This document shows positions 34,161-42,057 of a stretch of 64,000 nt of DNA, in pieces (positions within the stretch are counted from its first letter, which is position 1; each line of letters starts with the position of its first letter). Source of the DNA: DATDFB01 sp035276475 (GTDB lineage: Bacteria > Acidobacteriota > Thermoanaerobaculia > Gp7-AA8); NCBI GenBank assembly GCA_035276475.1, contig DATELQ010000020.1, forward strand, positions 1 to 64,000. Direction: 5' to 3'. Both the position numbers and the translations under genes were made by a program. Under the pieces are notes generated by a model, which saw nothing but the letters and a program-made list of their open reading frames with translations, did not search any database and was not told the origin of the DNA.

Positions 34161-34192
34161 GGGTCAGGTGTTGACTTTTGACTTTCTTATTT
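34161..34192 (+). repeat. Inverted repeat, left arm (TTGACTT heptamers)
   Basis: This 32-bp segment matches the reverse complement of 34801-34832 at 31 positions. It starts at the first base after the YHS gene stop and contains the TAA stop of the minus-strand gene that the two arms flank. The internal pattern TTGACTT TTGACTT TC has a 7-bp period. Confidence 0.9.
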
Positions 34193-34822
34193 TGAGACGA
34201 TCGTAGCGCGGTAGACCGAGATCCACTGCCACTCCGACTCCTGATCGATCGACAACTCATCGACGTCGAAGACGATCTGCTGCTCCGCGCGTGTGACGGC
34301 CTCCGGATTCGTGAACGAGACGCCGCCGAGGTGGTGCATCGGCAGTTGCAGGTAGTCGACGAGCGCCATCCCGCCTTCGGGCGTCCGCCGCACCCTGGCG
34401 CGGTAGCGGTGGCCGACTTCGAGTTGTCCCGAGAACGTCTCCACGATGGCGATGTGCCGTTGGCGCTGCAGCGTCAGGTAGCGCCGGAACTTGCCGTCGC
34501 AGTCCATCCGCTCCCCTTCGAGGTCGAAGGTGTGTCCGACGGTCGGCTCTGAGCCGAACGTGTGCGAGGGACTGTGGATCCCGAACGCGAGCGTCTTGCC
34601 GTCGACGTCGATCGCGGCGACGAATAAGGGGTCGAGGTCGACCGGCATGAACGTCGCCTTCGCCAGCGACGCGATCGGCCGCACGGAGCGCACCGTGCCG
34701 CGGAAGCGGCTCATCGTCCGCACCATCGCGCCGCAGTCGTTTTCGGCGCGGGCGGCGCCGGTCACGCACAGAAGCAGAAGGATGGCGATGCAGCGAATGC
34801 AAATAAGAAAGTCAAAAGTCAA
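34187..34822 (-). CDS. Secreted hypothetical protein flanked by inverted repeats
   Basis: About 211 residues from a TTG at 34822, with a signal-like segment (CIRCIAILLLLCVTGAARAEN) and a mature beta-rich domain with two cysteines (NDCGAMVR, RMDCDGKFRR). Features include LAFGIHSPSHTFGS, GHTFDLEGERMDC, LEVGHRYRARVRRTPEGG. No family recognised, although IHSPSHTF recalls domains of extracytoplasmic proteins of unknown role. Start and stop both lie inside the 32-bp inverted repeats, so the gene exactly fills the repeat-bounded segment. The start region overlaps the end of the debranching-enzyme gene. Confidence 0.55.
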   Translation of the reverse strand: MTFDFLICIRCIAILLLLCVTGAARAENDCGAMVRTMSRFRGTVRSVRPIASLAKATFMPVDLDPLFVAAIDVDGKTLAFGIHSPSHTFGSEPTVGHTFDLEGERMDCDGKFRRYLTLQRQRHIAIVETFSGQLEVGHRYRARVRRTPEGGMALVDYLQLPMHHLGGVSFTNPEAVTRAEQQIVFDVDELSIDQESEWQWISVYRATIVSK

Positions 34823-34832
34823 GACCTGACCC
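34801..34832 (-). repeat. Inverted repeat, right arm (TTGACTT heptamers)
   Basis: This is the partner of 34161-34192. It supplies the last codons and stop of the debranching enzyme (SGLDF) and the putative TTG start of the secreted protein. With its partner it bounds 608 bp. Confidence 0.9.
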
Positions 34833-36842
34833 TCTCTCGGGAGCGGAGCGTAGCACTTCGGCCACCCCCCACGCCTGCGCGGCGCAGCCGCGGGGGGTGT
34901 AGGGGGGCTCGGCGTCGAAGACTTCGCTGATCGTGCCGATGCAGGCGTCGGCGAGGTGCGGTTGGAAGCCGTCGAGGAAGCGCCGCGCGCCGGCGAGGTC
35001 TTTGGGGTGCACCTTGAGCCAGGCGTCGATGAACGGACCGATGAGCCAACTCCACACCGTCCCCTGATGGTAGGCCGCGTCGCGGGCGCGGAGGTCGCCG
35101 TCGTACTTCGGCTTGTAATCGGGATCGCTTCGGGCGAGCGAGCGGAGGCCGACGGGGGTGACGAGCTCGCGCTCGACGACGTCGACGACGTGCGCCCAGC
35201 GTGCTTCGTCGAGCACTGGGAAGTCGAGCGAGATCGAGAAGATCTGGTTCGGGCGCAGCGAGGTGTCGCCCAAGACGTCGTAGAGATACTGCCCATCCTT
35301 GTACCAGAAGTGCTCATTGAACGAGCGGCGGCAGCGGTCCGCCAACTCGTCGATGCGATGCGCGTTCGCTTCGTCGCCCTCCATCAACAGCAACTGCTCG
35401 AGGATGCGCAGCGCGTTGTAGTAGAGCGCGTTGATCTCCACGGCCTTGCCGCGGCGCGGCGTGACCACCCAGCCGTCGACCTTCGCGTCCATCCAGGTGA
35501 GCTGGTAGCCCTCTTCGCCTTGCGACAAGAGGCCGTCGGCGGGATCGACGTGGATGTTGAACCTCGTGCCGCGCACGTGGTGGTCGACGATGTCGAGGAG
35601 GCGCGGGATCATGGCGCGCACGGTGGCGCGGTCCTGCGTCGCCGCGAGGTAGCGCCAGATGGCGTGGAAGAACCACAGGGTCGCGTCCGCGGTGTGATAC
35701 AGCCCGGCGTGCTCCCCCTCGGGAAAGAGATTCGGGATCAGGCCGTCGCGGATGTACGACGCAAACGTGCGGAGGATGTTGCCGGCCTCGCGATGGCGGC
35801 CGGTGACGAGCGTCAGCCCCTCCAGGCTGATCATCGTGTCGCGGCCCCAGTCGGTGAACCAGTGATAGCCGGCGATGACGGTGCGCGGCTCGTCGCCGGC
35901 GGCGCGGGCGCGCGCTTCGTCGGCGGCGCGCGCATGCGGATGGATGATGAATTGGTCGGCGGCGAGGACGAGCTGGTCGTCGCGCTTGGCGATGGTGAGG
36001 AGCCGCAGGCGGCGGTCGTTCTCGGCGTTCCAGACATCGTCGAAGCGCAGAGCGCGGACGACGTCCCACGGCTCCACGGAGGCGATGAAGCCGGCGTCGT
36101 CGCCCGGCGAGAGCTCGAACTTCATCACGCCGGGGCTCCAAAGCGCCCCTTCGTGCTCGTAGCCGCGGCTGCGCTCGACGCGGTAGAGCACGTGATCGAA
36201 CATCCGTTCGCTCCGCTCCAGATGCGCGTTGCGGCCGAAGAGCTTCAACTGGAGCTGCGGGTATTTGTTGCAGCCGTCGTCGAGGTCGAACTCGCCGTCG
36301 CCGCGCTCGCGGACGCTCCACGTCTTCGACACGTTCTCCGCAACGAGCCCTTCGTGCGGACGGAAATGCAGGGACGGGCGGAGCTGCAGCGTGAGCCCGG
36401 GCGGCCCTTCGAGCAAGCGATACGAGACGTACGTCGAGTTCTGCAGGTGCGGCATCACCATCCGCTTCTCGATGCGGATGCCGTTTTTCGAATAGCGCCA
36501 CACCGGAAGGCCGCGCTCGAGGACAAACTCCTCGAGGAAATCGGGCTCGGGCCAGTTGACCTCGCGTTTCCCATGCTCGTCGGCGCTCAGGCGGAAGCAG
36601 ACGCCCGGGCCGCTCAGCACTTCCTCGAGGCGGTTGAACATCATCGTGCGGCCGAGCGGCGCGCGCAGCGCGGCGATGAGGATGCCGTGGAAGCGCCGCG
36701 ACGACACGCCGCCGATGGTGCCGGAGGCATAGCCGCCCAAGGCATTGGTGATCAGCCACTCGCGGGTGATGAGATGCTCGGTCGCGTCGCCGCGGTGCCA
36801 GCCGGGCTGAATCGGAGTTGCCGTGGTCTGCTGTGTGGGCAT
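34812..36842 (-). CDS. Glycogen debranching enzyme, bacterial/archaeal type (amylo-alpha-1,6-glucosidase)
   Basis: The 676-residue protein has the N-terminal bacterial/archaeal domain (REWLITNALGGYASGTIGGV, RRFHGILIAAL) and a C-terminal GH-like (alpha/alpha)6 catalytic domain (AGYHWFTDWGRDTMISLEGL, FPEGEHAGLYHTADATLWFF, QLTWMDAKVDGWVVTPRRGK, AYHQGTVWSWLIGPFIDAW). It removes alpha-1,6 branches from glycogen. No other glycogen genes are nearby. The last five residues before the stop are encoded by an inverted-repeat arm, so the C-terminus may have been altered when the repeat arose. Confidence 0.9.
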   Translation of the reverse strand: MPTQQTTATPIQPGWHRGDATEHLITREWLITNALGGYASGTIGGVSSRRFHGILIAALRAPLGRTMMFNRLEEVLSGPGVCFRLSADEHGKREVNWPEPDFLEEFVLERGLPVWRYSKNGIRIEKRMVMPHLQNSTYVSYRLLEGPPGLTLQLRPSLHFRPHEGLVAENVSKTWSVRERGDGEFDLDDGCNKYPQLQLKLFGRNAHLERSERMFDHVLYRVERSRGYEHEGALWSPGVMKFELSPGDDAGFIASVEPWDVVRALRFDDVWNAENDRRLRLLTIAKRDDQLVLAADQFIIHPHARAADEARARAAGDEPRTVIAGYHWFTDWGRDTMISLEGLTLVTGRHREAGNILRTFASYIRDGLIPNLFPEGEHAGLYHTADATLWFFHAIWRYLAATQDRATVRAMIPRLLDIVDHHVRGTRFNIHVDPADGLLSQGEEGYQLTWMDAKVDGWVVTPRRGKAVEINALYYNALRILEQLLLMEGDEANAHRIDELADRCRRSFNEHFWYKDGQYLYDVLGDTSLRPNQIFSISLDFPVLDEARWAHVVDVVERELVTPVGLRSLARSDPDYKPKYDGDLRARDAAYHQGTVWSWLIGPFIDAWLKVHPKDLAGARRFLDGFQPHLADACIGTISEVFDAEPPYTPRGCAAQAWGVAEVLRSAPERGSGLDF

Positions 36843-36886
36843 CAGGCGCGATGCGTGCTGAACTTATGCCTGCGCGGCGCGAGTTG

Positions 36887-36964
36887 GGCGCCGTCCCTCC
36901 GACACGAAATGGGCGTTCGAGTCTGAAACGCGTCGGGCGAGTTTCTGGATGGAAGGACGGCGCC
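36887..36964. repeat. Inverted repeat in the debranching-enzyme leader
   Basis: Perfect 10-bp arms (GGCGCCGTCC at 36887-36896, GGACGGCGCC at 36955-36964) lie 58 bp apart, between the debranching-enzyme start and the M20D stop, both on the minus strand. Upstream on the same strand is a TATATT-like box (near 36972-36979). The repeat would lie in the 5' leader if that box is used. Nothing else is seen in this 142-bp gap. Confidence 0.4.
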
Positions 36965-36984
36965 GCGTCCGGAATATAACACCC

Positions 36985-38268
36985 CTACCGTAACAGCTCC
37001 ATCACAGCGAGCGACATCGCCTTCACCGCGCCGCGCAGCGTCGGCTCCGGCACCGGCGCGAACTGCGACGAGTGCAGCGACGGCAACCGCTGCCCCGACG
37101 CAATGCGCGCGGGATCGACCGCGCCGACGTTGAGCATCGTCGTCGGAATCTTGCCGCCGAGGCCGAAGCGGCCGAAGTCTTCGCTCACCATCAGCGGATC
37201 GATCTTCAGCACGCTCTTCTCCCCCATCCCCGCCGTCAGCGCCTTGGCCACGCGCTCCGTCAGCGCGGGGTCGTTGTACGTCGCGTCGACCGACTCCCCT
37301 TTCAGCACTTCGACGACCGGCATGCGGTCTTTCGGTACACCGGCCGCCATGGCCACGCCGTTGGCGATGCGCTCGATCGACGCCAGCACGCGCTGCCGCA
37401 CCTCCGGCTTGTACGTGCGCACGGTCATGAAGAGCTGCACTTCGTCGGGGATGACGTTGCGCTTCGTGCCGCCATGGATGGAGCCGACAGTGACGACGGC
37501 GGGATCGAGCGGCGAGTCTTCGCGGCTGACGATGGTCTGCAAGGCGTTGATGAACTGCGCGGCCATGACGACCGGATCCTTCGTCGACTGCGGCGATGCG
37601 CCGTGCCCGCCGAGGCCGCGGATCGTGACGTTCACGGAGTCGGCGCTGGCCATGAAGTAGCCGGGGAAGTAGCCGATGACGCCGGCCGGCAGCCCGGCGT
37701 GGTCGTGAACGGCGATGGCGAAGTTCGGCGTTCCGAACCGCGAGTACAGGTCATCCTTCAGCATGGCCTCGGCGCCTTTGACGACCTCCTCCGCCGGCTG
37801 CCCGACGAGCATCACCGTGCCGTGCCACTTGCTCTTCATCTGCGCCAGCACCTTCGCGGTGCCGAGGAGCGTGGTGATGTGGATGTCGTGCCCGCACGCG
37901 TGCATGACGCCGGCGTTTTTGCTCGCGTACGCGAGGCCGGTCTGCTCGGTGACGGGGAGGGCGTCCATGTCGCTGCGCACCAGCACCGTCGGGCCGTTGC
38001 CGTTCTTCATCACCGCGACGACGCCGTAGCACGTCGCATTCGCCTCATCGTATTTGCCGACCTTCTCGTCGACCGTGTAGCCGAGGGAGCGGAGCTGCGA
38101 GGCCACGAACGCGGAGGTCTTCGCCTCCTGCATCGACAGCTCGGGCGTGGCGTGGAGCTGTTGATACGTGGCGAGGAGGGACGACATCTCGGCGTCGACG
38201 AGTTGATCGAGCGATTGCGCGGAGAGCGGCGCGGCGGCGAGAAGGAGCGCGAGGAAGAAGCGTTTCAT
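36985..38268 (-). CDS. Secreted M20D-family amidohydrolase
   Basis: The 427-residue protein has a signal peptide (KRFFLALLLAAAPLSAQ). Metal-binding and catalytic motifs are SDMDALPVTEQTGL, MHACGHDIHITTLLG, VGQPAEEVVKGAEAML and a C-terminal LHSSQFAPVPE. A lid domain starts near SVNVTIRGLGGHGASP. The M20D group includes hippurate hydrolases, indole-acetyl amino acid hydrolases and N-acyl-aminoacylases. ATG 38268 is chosen over 38304 because it begins the signal peptide. The exact substrate is unknown; the protein acts outside the cytosol. Confidence 0.88.
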   Translation of the reverse strand: MKRFFLALLLAAAPLSAQSLDQLVDAEMSSLLATYQQLHATPELSMQEAKTSAFVASQLRSLGYTVDEKVGKYDEANATCYGVVAVMKNGNGPTVLVRSDMDALPVTEQTGLAYASKNAGVMHACGHDIHITTLLGTAKVLAQMKSKWHGTVMLVGQPAEEVVKGAEAMLKDDLYSRFGTPNFAIAVHDHAGLPAGVIGYFPGYFMASADSVNVTIRGLGGHGASPQSTKDPVVMAAQFINALQTIVSREDSPLDPAVVTVGSIHGGTKRNVIPDEVQLFMTVRTYKPEVRQRVLASIERIANGVAMAAGVPKDRMPVVEVLKGESVDATYNDPALTERVAKALTAGMGEKSVLKIDPLMVSEDFGRFGLGGKIPTTMLNVGAVDPARIASGQRLPSLHSSQFAPVPEPTLRGAVKAMSLAVMELLR

Positions 38269-38321
38269 GGCGGCGCGAAGCTTAGCAGGCCGTCGCGCCG
38301 CCATGACCCGCGTGAGTCAGG

Positions 38322-38924
38322 TCACTTGCCGTAGAGGTCCTTGCGGCCGTTGATGTCGTCCGTCGCGAGCGAGCGCGGGCTGAAGTCGCACGCGGCGACG
38401 GAGGGATACATCGTCGCGCCGGCGACGCTGGAGTGCCCGAGGCCGATGATGTGGCCGGTCTCGTGCGTCATGATGCCGTCGATGTCGTATTCGCCGCTGC
38501 AGCCGTCGGGCTCGCGCGACGACGTGTAGTCGAACCTCTGGTTCGTGTAGACGTCGGCGTCATCAATGTAGTAGCTGCTGCCTTCCTGGTGGTAGTAGCC
38601 GGTGAGCGTCGCGGCCAGGCAACTGCCGGTGCAGATGTTGCCGTTGGTGTGCAGCATGATGATCGGCGGCGGCGTGCCGCGCACGGCGGACGACGAGGTC
38701 GAGCTGGAGCTGATGATGTTCCACGCCTTGATCGCGCCGACGACGGCGGTCACGCCGCGATCGCTGTCGGTGATCGTAGAGTTGCGGGTGTTGTTGACCT
38801 GGACGGTGATCGGCGTCGACTTCCATCTGCGCCGCGGCGAGAGGATCGTGTAGGCCAGCACGGGCGAGGCGGAAGCGCAGACGATGAGCGCGACGAAGCC
38901 GAGAACGAATGTCTGTTTTTTCAT
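38322..38924 (-). CDS. Secreted matrixin-like zinc metalloprotease
   Basis: The 200-residue protein has a signal peptide (KKQTFVLGFVALIVCASASPVLA) and the metzincin signature HETGHIIGLGHS, followed by the Met-turn ATMYPSV. The short length and lack of accessory domains fit minimal bacterial matrixins. Start 38924 is preferred over 38930 because the AGGAGG ends right against the latter ATG but is 7 nt from this one. It lies 18 bp downstream of another secreted-protein gene, probably as one operon. Confidence 0.85.
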   Translation of the reverse strand: MKKQTFVLGFVALIVCASASPVLAYTILSPRRRWKSTPITVQVNNTRNSTITDSDRGVTAVVGAIKAWNIISSSSTSSSAVRGTPPPIIMLHTNGNICTGSCLAATLTGYYHQEGSSYYIDDADVYTNQRFDYTSSREPDGCSGEYDIDGIMTHETGHIIGLGHSSVAGATMYPSVAACDFSPRSLATDDINGRKDLYGK

Positions 38925-38942
38925 CGTCATCCTCCTCGTTCC

Positions 38943-39515
38943 TTAGTAGCGGCGGTCGACGGGGCGGCCTTCGCGCGCGGCGGCGGCCATGTCTTCGAAC
39001 TCTTTCATTTCCATGAGCGGCCGCGGCTGCATCCGCGGATGACCGCCTTCGAGGCGCTCGTCGCCCTGCTTGACCGGGTCTTCGCTCAGCGTCTCGATGC
39101 CGCGCGGCCCCGATCCCTTCTGCACGAGGTACTTGCCCTGGTTGTAGGCGTGGATGCGCCAGTCGTCGCTGTCGTCCCACTTCGTCAGCATGAGGACGAC
39201 CTGCTCGCCTTCGCGAAGCTCGGGGAAGCCGATGGCCTGCTGGGTGTAGCCGCCCACGGTGCCGCCGGCCTCGCGGACCATGAGAACGTCCGGACCGGTG
39301 GTCTCGCCGATGTAGCGCTGCACGCGGACGGTGGCGTAGCTGAAGATGGTGTCGTGGGCGTCGTTCCACGCGCTGTAGACACCAACGACCTGGCCGCGGA
39401 CGATGAGGGTGGCCTCGCGGGCGACCTGGTCAAACGGCAACTGGATGAACTGCGACGCGGAGAGCGGAACCGAGGCGGCCAGAAGCACGAGAACGGGCAT
39501 GAGTCTACGTAGCAT
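38943..39515 (-). CDS. Secreted hypothetical protein upstream of the matrixin
   Basis: At 190 residues with a signal peptide (MLRRLMPVLVLLAASVPLSA), the mature part begins with LPFDQVAREATLIVRGQVVG, a pattern I associate with secreted proteins found near metalloproteases in soil bacteria. A beta-rich core (TIFSYATVRVQRYIGE, VREAGGTVGGYTQQAIGFPE, QVVLMLTKWDD) is followed by a charged tail with PRMQPRPLMEMKEFED. A strong GAGGAGG precedes the ATG. It may be a partner, inhibitor or substrate-presenting protein for the matrixin; this is inference from the operon. Confidence 0.65.
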   Translation of the reverse strand: MLRRLMPVLVLLAASVPLSASQFIQLPFDQVAREATLIVRGQVVGVYSAWNDAHDTIFSYATVRVQRYIGETTGPDVLMVREAGGTVGGYTQQAIGFPELREGEQVVLMLTKWDDSDDWRIHAYNQGKYLVQKGSGPRGIETLSEDPVKQGDERLEGGHPRMQPRPLMEMKEFEDMAAAAREGRPVDRRY

Positions 39516-39535
39516 TCAATTTCCTCCTCTTGACG

Positions 39536-39566
39536 ATATGGCCGCGCATATGTCCGAAAATCGGAC
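39536..39566. promoter_or_regulatory. Two abutting palindromes upstream of the matrixin operon (possible operators)
   Basis: ATATG-GCCGCG-CATAT (39536-39551) directly abuts GTCCGA-AAA-TCGGAC (39552-39566). Both arms are perfect, and the pair lies 20-50 bp before the operon's first start codon, a typical repressor or activator position. The gap of 174 bp (39516-39689) holds no gene. Confidence 0.45.
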
Positions 39567-39689
39567 CAAATGCCTCGTTTTCGTAAGGTGCTGATTCTGC
39601 GCAGCTTCGGCGTTAGGGCTCCGCGCGGAAATAGATCATGATTTGCGCCCGAGGCGCTGAGTTTGACCCGGCTGCGGATCAGAAACCGC

Positions 39690-41972
39690 TCACGCCTGCG
39701 CGGCCGACTCGCCCCTTAGCTCTGACGCCAGCGCCACCTGGTTCTTCCCGTTCTTCTTCGCGAAGTAGAGCGCGGCGTCGGCGCGGGAGATCACATCCGT
39801 GCTCGTCGCGCCGTCGTGCGGGTAGACGGCCACGCCGACGCTGATCGTCACGTGCAGCATCCGGTCGATCTGGGCGATCGGGAACTCGCGGCGCTCGATC
39901 AACTCGCGCATGCGGTTGGCGGCGTCCTTGGCGGAGCTCTGCGGCGTGTCGGGGAAGATGATGGCGAACTCCTCGCCGCCGTAGCGCGCCACGACGTCGC
40001 TCTCGCGCGCGTTCGTCATCAGCTCCTCGACGAGGCCTTTCAAAATCTCGTCGCCGACGGGGTGCCCGAACGTGTCGTTCACGCGCTTGAAGTTGTCGAT
40101 GTCGAGGATCGCCAGGGCGAAGTCGTGGCCGCTGCGGGCGTGGCGGTTCACTTCCTTCGACAGCGCTTCCTGGAAGAAGCGGTGGTTGTACGCGGGCGTC
40201 AGGCCGTCGATGAACGTCAGGCGGCGGATCTCCTCGTACTGCTGCGCCGACTGCATGGCCGTCACCGCCTGCGCGGCGAAGATCTCGAGCGTCTGCACCT
40301 TCTCGATCGTCGGCACGCGCCGGTCGTGCGGATCGCGCACGGAGAGGTAGCCGACCATCTGGTCGCCGCTCATCAGCGGCACGAGCAACAGATCGTTCTC
40401 GTGCCACTCATCCGGCCGGTGCGACACGTCCTCGGGGCGCACGAACACGCCGTGCTCGCTCTGCCGCAGCGCCGTGTGCGAGACGAAGAAGGAGTTCGAG
40501 ACGCGAAACTCCTGGTTGAAGAACGGCGTGATCTCCGACGACGACACGCGCTTTTTCCGCATCTCGTGCCACACCTCGTCCATGCCGGCGTGGGCGCGGC
40601 GCTCGAACTCGTCGCGCTTGGCGTCGTAGATCGCGAAGACCACGCCGTCGAAGCCGAGGGCGTGGCGGACGGCTTGGGCGATCCGGGTGAGCATGGCGTC
40701 GAGGTCGAACGAGCCGATGAGACTGTTCGCCGTCTCCAGAATCGTCGCCGTCGTCGCCGCCTGCGCCTCGAGCTGCGAGGTCTTCTCCCCCATCTCGCGC
40801 CGCAGCAGTTGGTCCTGCAGCGAGAGCGCGGTCTGATTGACGAGGAGCGTGAGGAAGTCGAGGCTTCCGCTCTTCAGGATCGAGGCGTCCTCGGTTTCGT
40901 ACATCAGCACGCCGTAAATGACCTCGGCGGTCTGGATGCCGATGAGCACCTGAATGGCCCGCCCCTCAGAGAGCGGGAACTTACGCATCTCGTTCTGGAA
41001 CACGAACGCGCGGCTCGGCGCCGACTGCGCGAGCCCGCGCTCGTCGACCCAGCGGAGGATGTCCTGATCGGTCGGCAGGCAGTCGCCGTGGCGGTAGACC
41101 GTGCCGGGAACGTCGGGGTTCGCTTCCCACGTTACGATCGCGCAGGCCTTGAGCTTCGCCAGTTGCCCCAGCAGCGCGACCATGCGCCGCAGCGTTTCCT
41201 GGTCGCCGTCGGCGACGAGGATCTTCGTCGCGCTCTCGGCGAGGATCGAGAGCTCGCGGTTGCGGCGGACGAGCTCCGCGTTGCGGCGCCCGGCGTCGAC
41301 TTCGTTGCGCAGCGCGTACGCGACGATGAGCACCGGCACGAAGGCGATGGCGAATCCGACGAGGCCGAAGACGCGATAGGCCATGACCTCGGCGACGACG
41401 ATGGGCGTGACGACGAGGAGCACGCGCGCTTCACTCATGAGGATGCGCCGGACGTCGATGGCGTCGGCGCGGCCCTGCAGGTAGAGCTTCGCGGCGGTGA
41501 ACCCGAGGTACGCGAGGAGATAGCCGACGAGGAGAAGGACGTAGCCGGAGACCTTCGCCATCATCGGCGCGGTGGCGGCGACGGCAGAGGTGTAGAGCAG
41601 CGCCACGACGTAGTACGACAGCGCGAGCTCCGCGGCGTCGGAGAGCGAGCGGAGGCGGAAGCGCCGCGCGGCGATGTCTTCGTAGAGGTTGTAGATCACC
41701 GCGCCGACGAAGACCGCCACGAGCGCGACGGCGGGGTCGTGCAGCAGCAGGATCGCCGCGAGCGCCACGGCGGCCTCGAAGCCGATCGAGGTCTCGTCGG
41801 TCTGCACGCGCAGGAACGAGGCGATGGCCACGAGCGCGGCGAACGACGCCGCGGCCTCCGCGAACGTCGGCGGGCGCGTGAGCGCGGTCGCCGTGACGAC
41901 GGCGAGCGCGATGAGCGTCGTCACGATCGCGTAGGCGCGAAAAAGGAATGGGCGCGGCACGGAGAACGACAA
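39690..41972 (-). CDS. Membrane GAF-GGDEF diguanylate cyclase
   Basis: The 760-residue protein has about eight N-terminal membrane helices (to about 215), a short coil, two GAF-like domains (about 240-390 and 400-580) and a C-terminal GGDEF domain. The active site is RYGGEEFAII, and the inhibitory RxxD site is present five residues earlier (RESD). It should make c-di-GMP and be product-inhibited. The longest frame starts at TTG 41972, but that codon overlaps a perfect TATAAT on the minus strand; GTG 41960, four codons later, is a more likely start. The HD-GYP enzyme at 31.6 kb provides the opposing activity. Confidence 0.92.
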   Translation of the reverse strand: MSFSVPRPFLFRAYAIVTTLIALAVVTATALTRPPTFAEAAASFAALVAIASFLRVQTDETSIGFEAAVALAAILLLHDPAVALVAVFVGAVIYNLYEDIAARRFRLRSLSDAAELALSYYVVALLYTSAVAATAPMMAKVSGYVLLLVGYLLAYLGFTAAKLYLQGRADAIDVRRILMSEARVLLVVTPIVVAEVMAYRVFGLVGFAIAFVPVLIVAYALRNEVDAGRRNAELVRRNRELSILAESATKILVADGDQETLRRMVALLGQLAKLKACAIVTWEANPDVPGTVYRHGDCLPTDQDILRWVDERGLAQSAPSRAFVFQNEMRKFPLSEGRAIQVLIGIQTAEVIYGVLMYETEDASILKSGSLDFLTLLVNQTALSLQDQLLRREMGEKTSQLEAQAATTATILETANSLIGSFDLDAMLTRIAQAVRHALGFDGVVFAIYDAKRDEFERRAHAGMDEVWHEMRKKRVSSSEITPFFNQEFRVSNSFFVSHTALRQSEHGVFVRPEDVSHRPDEWHENDLLLVPLMSGDQMVGYLSVRDPHDRRVPTIEKVQTLEIFAAQAVTAMQSAQQYEEIRRLTFIDGLTPAYNHRFFQEALSKEVNRHARSGHDFALAILDIDNFKRVNDTFGHPVGDEILKGLVEELMTNARESDVVARYGGEEFAIIFPDTPQSSAKDAANRMRELIERREFPIAQIDRMLHVTISVGVAVYPHDGATSTDVISRADAALYFAKKNGKNQVALASELRGESAAQA

Positions 41973-41977
41973 TTATA
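41972..41977 (-). promoter_or_regulatory. Putative -10 box (TATAAT) for the diguanylate cyclase gene
   Basis: A consensus TATAAT on the minus strand overlaps the TTG that begins the longest frame. Initiation about 7 nt downstream would exclude that TTG and leave GTG 41960 as the first usable codon. Confidence 0.4.
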
Positions 41978-42043
41978 GGTCCTGTACTGCCAGTCATTTG
42001 TGAGAGATCGCACCGTTTGGCGTGATGTAAACGGTTACTACGG

Positions 42044-42049
42044 CATAAT
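42044..42049 (+). promoter_or_regulatory. Putative -10 box (CATAAT) for gatB
   Basis: CATAAT ends 8 nt before the gatB ATG; the gap is CGCGCCCG, with no ribosome-binding site. Confidence 0.35.
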
Positions 42050-42057
42050 CGCGCCCG

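Noticed and set aside
34161..34832. Transposon bounded by inverted repeats
   Set aside because: The repeats are 32 bp with a single gene inside, but the gene encodes a secreted protein, not a transposase, and no target-site duplication is visible. Invertible or accidental arrangement is preferred.
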